NCBI GenBank assembly: GCA_934636425.1
Contig: CAKUAV010000093.1
Location: 1-12,139, forward strand
Length of the DNA: 12,139 bases
Direction: 5' to 3'
DNA from: an uncultured Clostridia bacterium
GTDB lineage: Bacteria > Bacillota > Clostridia > Christensenellales > Aristaeellaceae
Shown here: in pieces, positions 5,908 through 12,139 of the stretch
Layout: every line of letters begins with the position of its first letter
Position numbering within the stretch: position 1 is the stretch's first letter
The notes under the pieces: model-generated
Databases searched by the model: none
Told to the model about the DNA's origin: nothing
Seen by the model: the letters and a program-made list of their open reading frames with translations, nothing else
Position numbers and translations under genes: made by a program

Positions 5908-6420
5908 TCAGACGTAATCGACCCATTCCGCGCCCGCGCCTGCTTCCGTCAGGCTGCCCGACTGCTGAAGGCCGCAAAAATCCTGCTGCCTGAGCGCCTC
6001 GAAAAGCACGACGGCCACCGAGTTGGACAGATTGAGCGAGCGCGCCTCGCTGCGCATGGGGATGCGTATGCAGCGGTCGTACACGCCGGCGAGCAGTCCC
6101 TCGTCCAGCCCGCGCGACTCGCGCCCGAAGACGATATAGTCGTCCGGCTTATAGCGCACATCGGCATAGCTGCGCGCCGCCTTTTTCGTGGCGTAATAGC
6201 AGCTCGCGTCCGGATTGCGCGCGTAGAACTCCTCTATGTTGTCATAGACCGTGTAGGTCATGAGGTTCCAGTAATCGAGCCCGGCGCGCTTCAGATATTT
6301 GTCGGCCAGACTGAAGCCCAGCGGACGGATCAGATGCAGCTTTGCGCCCGTCGCCGCGCAGGTTCTCGCGATATTTCCGGTATTCTGGGGAATTTCCGGC
6401 TCCACCAGCACGATATTCAC
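5908..6420 (-). CDS. trmL: tRNA (cytidine/uridine-2'-O-)-methyltransferase TrmL, SPOUT family
   Basis: Methylates the ribose of the wobble nucleotide 34 in certain tRNA-Leu species with S-adenosylmethionine. The 170-residue protein is a minimal SPOUT (TrmH-like) methyltransferase with the three conserved motifs: NTGNIAR (13-19), FGRESRGL (98-105) and SLNLSNSVA (128-136). The last two form the trefoil-knot cofactor site. Length fits TrmL (about 155-170). The last 20 or so residues, rich in Ala and Gly, extend beyond the usual end. The start is GTG at 6420-6418. The reading MNIVLVEPEIPQNTGN is the family's standard N-terminus, so the start is secure, although the purine-rich ribosome binding site (GGAAGG) is rather far. 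It begins one base after the stop of the HAD gene. Confidence 0.95.
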   Translation of the reverse strand: MNIVLVEPEIPQNTGNIARTCAATGAKLHLIRPLGFSLADKYLKRAGLDYWNLMTYTVYDNIEEFYARNPDASCYYATKKAARSYADVRYKPDDYIVFGRESRGLDEGLLAGVYDRCIRIPMRSEARSLNLSNSVAVVLFEALRQQDFCGLQQSGSLTEAGAGAEWVDYV

Positions 6421-6421
6421 G

Positions 6422-7246
6422 CTATTTCAGACCGCCTTCCAGCACATACTTTTCCACAATCGCCGCCACACCCGATCGGTCGTGATGCGGCGCGATGATG
6501 CGCGCGCGCGCTTTAACCGCGTCCACGGCGTTGTCCATGGCCACCGGCCAGCCCGCCGCGTCCATCAGGCTCAGATCGTTTGTCTGATCGCCGAAGGCCA
6601 TGATTTCATCGCGCGCCATGTTCATCCTTTCGGCGTACCATGTAAGCGCGCGCCCCTTGCCCGCGCCCGCGGCGAGGATTTCCAGATTGTCGGTATCCGA
6701 GCTCGAGCAGTCGAGCGGCAGATCGCGCATCAGCGCGCGCGCCCTTTCGAGCTGCCCGGGATCGTCCGAAAAGACGATCAGCTTGCGCGCATGCGCCGTC
6801 CCTTCATCCAGAAAGCGCGCCGCGTCCTCGACGAACAGCGTCGCGCCGTCCGCCGTCCGCCCCGGCTGATGATTGTGGCGCTTCACCGGCGCGCGGTTGG
6901 CCATATAGATCACATCGTCCGAATAGCACTCGACGTAAACGCCCGCCGAAATCAGCCGTTCGGCCGCCTCGCGCGCGATATTCCGCTCAATGCCGTCCTC
7001 CAGCAGAATGGGGCCGCGCGCCGTTTCATCCAGACGCGCGCCGTTGCTGGAAAGAACCAGCGCATCCGTCAGGCCGGCTCTCTCGGCGATGCGCGCGACG
7101 GCGTTCAGGCTGCGGCCGCTGGCCAGCATCACACGAACGCCCCGCGCCATGCATTCCTGAAGAGCGTGCGCGTTCCGGGGCGAAATCTCCTTGTCCGCGC
7201 CCAGCAGCGTGCCGTCCAGATCGGTGGCAATCAGGCGTATGCTCAT
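6422..7246 (-). CDS. Cof-type HAD-superfamily phosphatase
   Basis: Cytoplasmic phosphatase of the Cof/YidA/YwpJ type (HAD IIB), acting on sugar or nucleotide phosphates. The exact substrate cannot be told. The 274-residue protein contains motif I DLDGTLL (D9 nucleophile, D11), motif II SGR (43-45), a lysine in AGAGKGRAL (about 193-201) as motif III, and motif IV GDQTND (229-234). The C2 cap lies between about 80 and 185, as usual, and the end (DRSGVAAIVEKYVL) is typical. The ATG overlaps the stop of the VanW-like gene by four bases (ATGA), and trmL follows after one base. All three are therefore one translationally linked unit. A similar HAD gene next to a VanW gene is not by itself informative about substrate. 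Confidence 0.93.
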   Translation of the reverse strand: MSIRLIATDLDGTLLGADKEISPRNAHALQECMARGVRVMLASGRSLNAVARIAERAGLTDALVLSSNGARLDETARGPILLEDGIERNIAREAAERLISAGVYVECYSDDVIYMANRAPVKRHNHQPGRTADGATLFVEDAARFLDEGTAHARKLIVFSDDPGQLERARALMRDLPLDCSSSDTDNLEILAAGAGKGRALTWYAERMNMARDEIMAFGDQTNDLSLMDAAGWPVAMDNAVDAVKARARIIAPHHDRSGVAAIVEKYVLEGGLK

Positions 7247-8793
7247 TGTCCCACCTTGTATTTCGCGCCCGACGCCGCGTAGGTGCTGCGGCAGTACAGC
7301 TCGCGGCTGATTTCCGTGCCGTCGGCCTTGTGATAGATCTTGTAGGACTCGGCGTAATAGCCCTCGCGCGCGTCCTCAATCAGCTTCTTCTTGCCGGTGG
7401 GCAGATCCTTTGTGTAGATGTAGACCGGATCGCCCGGCTGCTCGGTTTTGAGCGTCTTGGCCTCAATGGTGATGTACACGCCGTCGGCAAGCTTGAGTCC
7501 GTAGAGCGCGATGTAGACGCGGCTTTCATCGTCGTCATAGTGCGCGACGATATACACCGGGTAATCGGTGTCGTTCATGAACTTGAAATCCTGATTGGGC
7601 CACGACACCGCCGCGTCCTTGCCCTTGTCGATATAGCCGACCGGGCGGGAATGCGGACTGCGCGCTGTGACCTCCAGATCGGATTTGGCAACGGCGTTGA
7701 ACAGCGTCGTGGACACCTGACAGATGCCGCCGCCGACCTCCTCGGAAAGCAGGCCGTCGACAAACGCGCCGGCCGACTTGTATCCGGCCGCCTCTGTGCG
7801 CTCGCCCACCGTGCCGTTGAACGAGAAGACCTCGCCGGGCTGTATGCACACGCCGTTGAGCGTGCTCAGCGCCAGCTTGATGTTCGACTTGCGGCTTTTG
7901 TTGCCCGAGGCCGTCGTCTTGGCCTCAGATATCATGCCCATGCGGCTTTGCAGCTCGGAAAGCGTCACCTTGGGCGCAATTTCCTGACGGGAGACCACAA
8001 CGGTCTGCGCGCCGCTGCCTGTGACAAGGGCGGTGTAAACGGTGTTGTAGAGCTGCTCCGGATCGACGTATTCGCCCACCTGCTCGCCGCTGAAGCTGAA
8101 GGACAGCGTGGACAGATTGAAGTCGGTCACAGCGGCGTTTCTGGCCTTGACGGTCAATTCCTCCGCGAGCGTATTCGTGATCGCCCTGAGCAGCGAGGCG
8201 TCCCAGCCGCGATCGACGATATAGTTCGCGCCGCTCTCCTGCAGCCTTCGAATCGCCTGATAGCGCTGGGCGACCGTGCCCTCGTGGCCGACCTGCCAGG
8301 CCTGCCGCACGACGTCCTCGTAATTGGTGTGATAGTCCAGCTCGTCGGCGGTGATCGTGCGGGTCTGATCGCCGCAGACCAGCGTCACGCTGATATTGTC
8401 CCGCAGGCTCTGCTCGTGCGCGGCCAGCGAGGACAGCACGTCGTTGTACGAACGCCCGGCCACGTTCACACCGTCGATCGTGATGTTGTCATAGAAGCCC
8501 TCGTGATCGACCGTCTCGCGCATGACGACGAACTGCTCGTAGTTGACCTTTTCGCGGACAGCCGCCGCGCCCAGGCCGGCCAGTATGAGCAGCATGAATA
8601 TCAGCGCCGGCCATGTCCACCACGAGGCCTTCTGCTTCTTTTTGCGCCGCTTTGCGCCGCCCTTTTTGGCGGCCGTCGTCTTTTTGACGGTCGTTTTCTT
8701 TTTGGATGCTGTCTTCTTTTTCTTCTCGTACGCTGCGAATGCCGCGGCCTCGCCGCCCGCTGCGCCGCTCGTTTTCCTCTTGACTTCCGGCAT
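7243..8793 (-). CDS. VanW/YoaR-family membrane-anchored protein with Lys-rich cytoplasmic tail
   Basis: Envelope protein of unknown biochemical role, 516 residues. Order of parts: a Lys/Ala/Thr-rich cytoplasmic tail (about 23-56, almost every second residue Lys or Arg); one membrane segment (about 60-80); a YoaR-like region starting with TIDGVNVAGRSYNDV (105-119) and including a PG_binding_4-type domain (about 130-250); a VanW domain (about 310-440) with GVCIQPGEVFSFN (314-326), EEVGGGICQVSTTLFNA (361-377) and HSRPVGYI (391-398); and a C-terminal G5-like strand-rich tail (about 443-516). The large part should face outside. The ATG at 8793 has GGGGGAG about ten bases upstream. VanW occurs beside some vancomycin-resistance clusters, but this standalone architecture is common in Clostridia and gives no evidence of resistance. 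It leads a unit with the HAD and trmL genes. Confidence 0.9.
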   Translation of the reverse strand: MPEVKRKTSGAAGGEAAAFAAYEKKKKTASKKKTTVKKTTAAKKGGAKRRKKKQKASWWTWPALIFMLLILAGLGAAAVREKVNYEQFVVMRETVDHEGFYDNITIDGVNVAGRSYNDVLSSLAAHEQSLRDNISVTLVCGDQTRTITADELDYHTNYEDVVRQAWQVGHEGTVAQRYQAIRRLQESGANYIVDRGWDASLLRAITNTLAEELTVKARNAAVTDFNLSTLSFSFSGEQVGEYVDPEQLYNTVYTALVTGSGAQTVVVSRQEIAPKVTLSELQSRMGMISEAKTTASGNKSRKSNIKLALSTLNGVCIQPGEVFSFNGTVGERTEAAGYKSAGAFVDGLLSEEVGGGICQVSTTLFNAVAKSDLEVTARSPHSRPVGYIDKGKDAAVSWPNQDFKFMNDTDYPVYIVAHYDDDESRVYIALYGLKLADGVYITIEAKTLKTEQPGDPVYIYTKDLPTGKKKLIEDAREGYYAESYKIYHKADGTEISRELYCRSTYAASGAKYKVGQ

Positions 8794-8825
8794 AGTCCGA
8801 TTTCTCCCCCATCCCTGCTATTCAG

Positions 8826-8831
8826 ATTATA
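8826..8831 (-). promoter_or_regulatory. Candidate -10 box for the vanW-HAD-trmL unit
   Basis: A perfect TATAAT on the minus strand lies 32 bases upstream of the ATG at 8793, in the 113-base gap after rqcH. No good -35 is found at 16-18 bases (only A-rich ACGAAA-like sequence), so the promoter would be weak or need an activator. Read-through from rqcH is also possible, since no terminator is visible in the gap. Confidence 0.4.
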
Positions 8832-8906
8832 GACGCGCGCCGGATGGTTTTCGTTTCCACATTTTGCATACTTTTAATGCTCCGCCCGCGAATTTACATA
8901 CGATTA

Positions 8907-10631
8907 TCAATCCCGTGCGATGACCTCCCGCGGCTGAACCGCGATTGTCTTCTGATGCGTGTAGATCACGAACCCCGGCCGCGCGCCGCCCGGCTTTTTG
9001 ACGTATCTTCTGAGCGTGTAATCGACCGGAACGCGGCTCGACGAACGCCCCTTGCTGTAATAGGCCGCCAGCGACGCGGCCTCGCCGATCGTCTTGTCGG
9101 ACGGATTTTCGCCCACGATGATGACGTGCGAGCCGGGCATATCCTTGGCGTGGAGCCAGATTTCGTTCGGCTGCGCGCTGGCCGTGAGCTTGTCGTTCTG
9201 CAGATTGTTCTTGCCCACCAGTATCACCGTGCCGTCGGATGCGCACATCTTGAGCGGGCGCGACGGCGCAAGGCTCTTCATCTGGCTGCGGCTGCGCGAC
9301 GGCTTGACATAGCCCTCGTTTTCCAGCTCGCTCCTGATTTCGAACAGCTCGGCCTCCTCGGTGCATTTGCCCAGGTTTTCGAGCTGCCCCTCGAGGTAGT
9401 TCAGCTCCTCCTCCGTCTTTTCCTTCTGCTCGGCGGCCAGACGGCGGGCGGAGCGCGCCTTCTGATAGAGCTTGAAATAGCGCTGCGCATTGGCGGCGGG
9501 GCTGAGCTTCGGATCCAGCTCGATCAGCATTTCGCCGCAGTCGGCGTCGTAATAGTTGGGCAGCGACACGGCCTTCGCGCCCTTTTCCACCCTGTAGAGC
9601 GAGGCCGAGAGCAGCTCGCCCTTGACGCGATATTCCTCCATGCGCTCGCTGTCGGAGAGCGCGTTCAGCTGAAGTCCCAGCTTTTTCTCGCAGCGCTCGA
9701 TGTTGTTTTTCAAAACGCGGTTGAGCGAGGCCGCCTTCTGGTGAAGCCGCTCGGCCTTGTCGCGCGTTTTGAAATACGCCTCCTGCGCCGCGGAGAGCGA
9801 CTCCATCATCTCGTTGTCCAGCGCGGCGCGCGTGAGATAGGCAAAGGGCGTCACGTCGACCGCCTTGCCGGCTTCGTCCCGCACCAGCGTGGGGCGCGTC
9901 AGCGACGGCAGGCTCTCAAACACGGCGCAGACCCTTTCGGCCAGCGCGTCGGCGCTGCCTTCATCGACAGCCGCGCCCTCGTCCCCCGCCGCGCGCAGCG
10001 CGATTTCCCGCGCCGTCTGGGGCGAAAGACCGCTCACAGTCGCCTGAAGCGCCTTCGAAAGCGCGCCGGGCAATACGCGCAGCGCATTGGCGAGCGCGCC
10101 CCGATCCAGCGCGGCATAGTTCATTTTGCCCTGCTGGGGCGGTCTTTGATACATCAGTCCCGGCAGAACCTCGCGCACGCGGCTGATTTCGTCGGTCACG
10201 CGGCACACGCTGTCGATGATCCTGCCGCTCTGCTGCACGAGGATCAGGTTGGAATACTTGCCCATGAACTCGCAGATCAGCGTGCGCACGGTGTAATCGC
10301 CCATCTCGTCGAGCGCTTCGAAATCGATCTCGGCGATGCGGTCGCCGGCGTACTGGCGGATCTCCAGCACGCGCGCGCCCAGTATGTGCTTGCGCATGAG
10401 CATACAGAATGTCGGCGGCTCGAGCGGATTGTTTTTCTTCTCGCGCGTCAGGTGCATCCGCGCGCCGTTCGCCGCGGCCGTGATCAGCAGCATATGATTT
10501 TCGCCCTTATTGCGAATGGTCAAGAGTATTTCGTCGCGCTCGGGCTGCGCGATTTTGTCCACGCGGCCGCCCGACAGCCTGTCATTGAGCTCGCGCGCCA
10601 TAAATCCCAGCATAACGCCGTCCATCGGCAT
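8907..10631 (-). CDS. rqcH: RqcH / NFACT-family ribosome quality-control factor
   Basis: Bacterial homologue of eukaryotic Rqc2/NEMF, often annotated as fibronectin-binding protein. It binds the obstructed 50S subunit with peptidyl-tRNA and recruits tRNA-Ala to add an alanine tail that marks the stalled chain for degradation. The 574-residue protein has the full architecture: an NFACT-N domain from residue 4 with EFMGKYSN (121-128); the Asp97-Arg98 pair (in YAGDRIAEI) that corresponds to the residues needed for tailing in Bacillus subtilis RqcH; a helix-hairpin-helix region (about 170-250); a long coiled coil (about 280-440); and an NFACT-R domain with IWLHAKDMPGSHVII (491-505). Length is normal (about 570). 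The ATG at 10631 has GGAGGG eight bases upstream, though residue 3 is also Met. It is monocistronic or read into the vanW unit, and its own strong promoter lies just upstream. Confidence 0.95.
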   Translation of the reverse strand: MPMDGVMLGFMARELNDRLSGGRVDKIAQPERDEILLTIRNKGENHMLLITAAANGARMHLTREKKNNPLEPPTFCMLMRKHILGARVLEIRQYAGDRIAEIDFEALDEMGDYTVRTLICEFMGKYSNLILVQQSGRIIDSVCRVTDEISRVREVLPGLMYQRPPQQGKMNYAALDRGALANALRVLPGALSKALQATVSGLSPQTAREIALRAAGDEGAAVDEGSADALAERVCAVFESLPSLTRPTLVRDEAGKAVDVTPFAYLTRAALDNEMMESLSAAQEAYFKTRDKAERLHQKAASLNRVLKNNIERCEKKLGLQLNALSDSERMEEYRVKGELLSASLYRVEKGAKAVSLPNYYDADCGEMLIELDPKLSPAANAQRYFKLYQKARSARRLAAEQKEKTEEELNYLEGQLENLGKCTEEAELFEIRSELENEGYVKPSRSRSQMKSLAPSRPLKMCASDGTVILVGKNNLQNDKLTASAQPNEIWLHAKDMPGSHVIIVGENPSDKTIGEAASLAAYYSKGRSSSRVPVDYTLRRYVKKPGGARPGFVIYTHQKTIAVQPREVIARD

Positions 10632-10671
10632 AGCGGTATCCCTCCGTTGAGCATCTGATTTTCTGTTCTAT

Positions 10672-10700
10672 ATTATAACGGCAAGCGGCCGCAATGGCAA
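10672..10700 (-). promoter_or_regulatory. Strong sigma-A promoter for rqcH
   Basis: On the minus strand TTGCCA (10700-10695), a 17-base spacer and a perfect TATAAT (10677-10672) match the housekeeping consensus in 10 of 12 bases with ideal spacing. The predicted start site is about 35 bases before the ATG at 10631. It is divergent from the GerMN promoter about 75 bases away. Confidence 0.85.
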
Positions 10701-10772
10701 TTGCTTTTCCAGGAATGACACAAATCTTTTCCCTGCGCGCCCACAGCGCATGAATTCTTATCAGGCGCGGCA

Positions 10773-10801
10773 TTGAAAACAAACGCAAAGTGTGCTAGAG
10801 T
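10773..10801 (+). promoter_or_regulatory. Sigma-A-like promoter for the GerMN gene
   Basis: TTGAAA (10773-10778), a 17-base spacer and TAGAGT (10796-10801) preceded by TGC, which forms an extended -10. The -35 matches 5 of 6 bases and the -10 matches 4 of 6. The predicted leader to the ATG at 10871 is about 63 bases. This points to vegetative expression rather than a purely sporulation-specific sigma factor, but that is inference. Confidence 0.65.
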
Positions 10802-10870
10802 GAAGCAGCATACCGGCGTATTGAACGGAATACACTGGCCGTGAACAAAACCGTTCAAGGAGGGTGTGCC

Positions 10871-11998
10871 ATGAAATTTCTCAACGATCAGCGCAGAATG
10901 TATCTGCTTTCCGCCGGTCTGCTCGCCCTGACGATCGCGCTGTGCTGCACATGGAGCCTGTGGGGCGATCGCACGGCGGACAGCCCCGCCGCCGCGGACG
11001 ACGCCATCGAGAACGCCGCGTCCGCCGAGCCGTCCGTCACGCCGCAGCTGCGCGAGACCGTCTCCCCCGAGCCTTCTCCCGAGGCGACGGGCGGCGCTCA
11101 GACGGTGGAGACCGTGGTCTACTATCAGGACAACAACGGCTATCTCGTGCCGGTCATGCGGGAAATGCCGCTTCAGGACGGCATCGCCCGCGCGACGCTG
11201 GCCATGATGGTCTCCTCGCCGCACAACGACATGGAGGCCGCGCGGCTGGGGCTGCGCACAGTCATGCCCGAGGGCACGGACATCGATCTGGACATATCGG
11301 GCGGCGCGGCGCGCGTCAATCTGACCGGCCCCATCTCCAAGCTGCCCGACGCGGCCGCCGAGAGCAACATGGTCAGCGCCGTCGTGCAGACGCTCACCGA
11401 ATTCGACACCGTCGAGACCGTCCGCTTCCTCATAAACGGCCGCGAGGTTGAGACGCTCGCGCACGGCACGCCGGTTTCCGGCCCGTTCAGGCGCGGCGCG
11501 CTGAACCTCGAATCGGTATCCTCGACATTCCCCGTGGACGACGCGCAGACCGTCACGCTCTACTTTGCCGGCGAGACCGGATCGCTGATCGTGCCCGTGA
11601 CGCGCATGGTCTACGGCGAGGCCGATATCAACACGGCGGTGCTCGAGCTGCTCAAGGGGCCGGGCGCATCCAGTCCGCTCGAGAGCGCGCTGCCCGCCGG
11701 CTGCGGCCTGATCGACGTGACGCGCGACAAGGACGGCAAGGTGACGATCAATCTGACCAGCGAATTCTCCGAGCTGATCAATTCGACCGACGGCGGCCGT
11801 CAGGCGCTGCGCTCTCTGGCGCTCACCTGCGCGCAGTTCCCTGGCGTGTCGGGCGTCGAGGTGCTTGTGAACGGCCAGCCCTTCGACGAGGGCACGACCA
11901 CAATGGGCATTCCGAGCTTTGTCAACGACGCGGAAACCGTGGCCGATCAGTTCCTGCAAACGCAGTCTCGCCTGCTCTTTGGCCCGGACGACGAATGA
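10871..11998 (+). CDS. Protein with two GerMN domains, membrane-anchored
   Basis: 375 residues. A short basic N-terminus is followed by one hydrophobic segment (about 11-30: uncleaved anchor or signal peptide, with Cys25-Cys26 but no proper lipobox). Next come an Ala/Pro/Ser/Glu-rich linker (about 35-75) and two GerMN-type domains (about 79-195 and 216-340). These share the pattern VYYQDNNGYLVPVMREMP / LYFAGETGSLIVPVTRMV, and each ends in a segment like VETVRFLINGREVE / VSGVEVLVNGQPFD. GerM-type proteins act in the sporulation or germination envelope, and GerMN also occurs in vegetative lipoproteins. The exact role is unknown, as is whether the host sporulates. I chose the ATG at 10871 because AAGGAGG lies seven bases upstream. 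An in-frame ATG 30 bases earlier has no such site. It is the only plus-strand gene here. Confidence 0.88.
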   Translation: MKFLNDQRRMYLLSAGLLALTIALCCTWSLWGDRTADSPAAADDAIENAASAEPSVTPQLRETVSPEPSPEATGGAQTVETVVYYQDNNGYLVPVMREMPLQDGIARATLAMMVSSPHNDMEAARLGLRTVMPEGTDIDLDISGGAARVNLTGPISKLPDAAAESNMVSAVVQTLTEFDTVETVRFLINGREVETLAHGTPVSGPFRRGALNLESVSSTFPVDDAQTVTLYFAGETGSLIVPVTRMVYGEADINTAVLELLKGPGASSPLESALPAGCGLIDVTRDKDGKVTINLTSEFSELINSTDGGRQALRSLALTCAQFPGVSGVEVLVNGQPFDEGTTTMGIPSFVNDAETVADQFLQTQSRLLFGPDDE

Positions 11999-12139
11999 GC
12001 GTCCCGCCTCAGAGCGCGTTCAAAAGGCGGAACGCCGCTGAAAATGCTCGAGGCAGCGGATCTGAAAAGCGGCTGGAAGGACGCCGCATTGCGGCTCAGA
12101 CTGTCGAAAAACCTTCGGGGAGCTCGAAAGGGTCAAGAC
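11999..12139 (+). other. Downstream region of the GerMN gene with hairpins, no gene seen
   Basis: Contains a CCGCCT...AGGCGG inverted repeat (about 12004-12030) and a CCGCTG...CAGCGG hairpin (12035-12040 with 12054-12059). Neither is followed by a T run, so I cannot call a rho-independent terminator. The region runs into the dispersed repeat at 12100. Confidence 0.4.
12100..12139. repeat. Palindromic dispersed repeat, copy B (cut by window edge)
   Basis: Aligns with 1818-1857 with the shared core GAAAAACCTTCGGGGAGCTC then GAAAGG. The left arm GGGGAGCTCGAAAGGGTC reaches the window edge. By analogy with copy A, the complementary right arm would follow just outside. It lies in the intergenic space about 100 bases after a stop codon. 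Confidence 0.55.

Noticed and set aside
4429..6498. Very long plus-strand open frame (over 680 codons) opposite the UDG and trmL genes
   Set aside because: It runs antisense to five genes with clear family motifs. Its composition (Arg, His, Ala, Gln-rich) is what a high-GC antisense frame gives, and it has no domain motif.
7243..8793. Vancomycin-resistance gene because of the VanW domain
   Set aside because: No vanH, vanA/B, vanX or vanRS genes are nearby, and the YoaR-like architecture is common in Clostridia without resistance.
8844..10658. Plus-strand open frame of about 600 codons opposite rqcH
   Set aside because: Antisense shadow of the NFACT gene; no motif, Arg/His/Leu-rich composition, and it covers the rqcH promoter and start.
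12004..12059. Terminator of the GerMN gene
   Set aside because: Inverted repeats are present but none is followed by a T tract.

Overview
The window looks like a chromosomal segment of a high-GC, Gram-positive-type bacterium of the Firmicutes (Clostridia-like). This is inferred from gene content: the dcw-cluster start mraZ-ftsL-PBP, an RqcH/NFACT protein, a VanW/YoaR-type protein, a GerMN-domain protein and a family-4 uracil-DNA glycosylase. AGGAGG-type ribosome binding sites and sigma-A-like promoters with exact TATAAT boxes agree with this. No phage, plasmid, CRISPR or intact insertion-sequence genes are visible.

Layout. Eleven genes lie on the minus strand and one on the plus strand. Read in the minus direction from the right, rqcH (10631-8907) has its own strong promoter. 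A second unit, vanW-like / HAD phosphatase / trmL (8793-5908), has tightly packed or overlapping genes. A third unit starts at a promoter near 5852-5879. It encodes a 71-residue membrane protein, two adjacent uracil-DNA glycosylase-family proteins and a GNAT-like protein (5817-3452). After a 155-base gap come a zinc-ribbon protein with an acidic tail and a metallophosphoesterase (3296-2122), closed by a clear rho-independent terminator at 2068-2103. A ~700-base gene-free stretch rich in small repeats and hairpins separates this from the start of the cell-division cluster: mraZ, ftsL-like, then a class B penicillin-binding protein that runs off the left edge. On the plus strand a double-GerMN protein (10871-11998) is transcribed divergently from rqcH. 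A copy of a repeat also found at 1818-1857 ends the window.

How the genes fit together. The left cluster makes and regulates the division-site peptidoglycan machinery. A four-repeat, 10-bp-periodic array of GKGGN boxes overlaps the mraZ promoter and fits MraZ autoregulation. The usual rsmH gene between mraZ and ftsL is missing. The middle genes concern DNA base-excision repair (two UDG-family paralogues, only one with iron-sulfur cysteines), tRNA wobble methylation (trmL) and small-molecule dephosphorylation. The right part holds ribosome quality control (rqcH) and two envelope proteins of uncertain role (VanW-like, GerMN). I see no dramatic new system. The points most worth a second look are the mraZ operator array, the missing rsmH, the cysteine-free UDG paralogue and the dispersed repeats.
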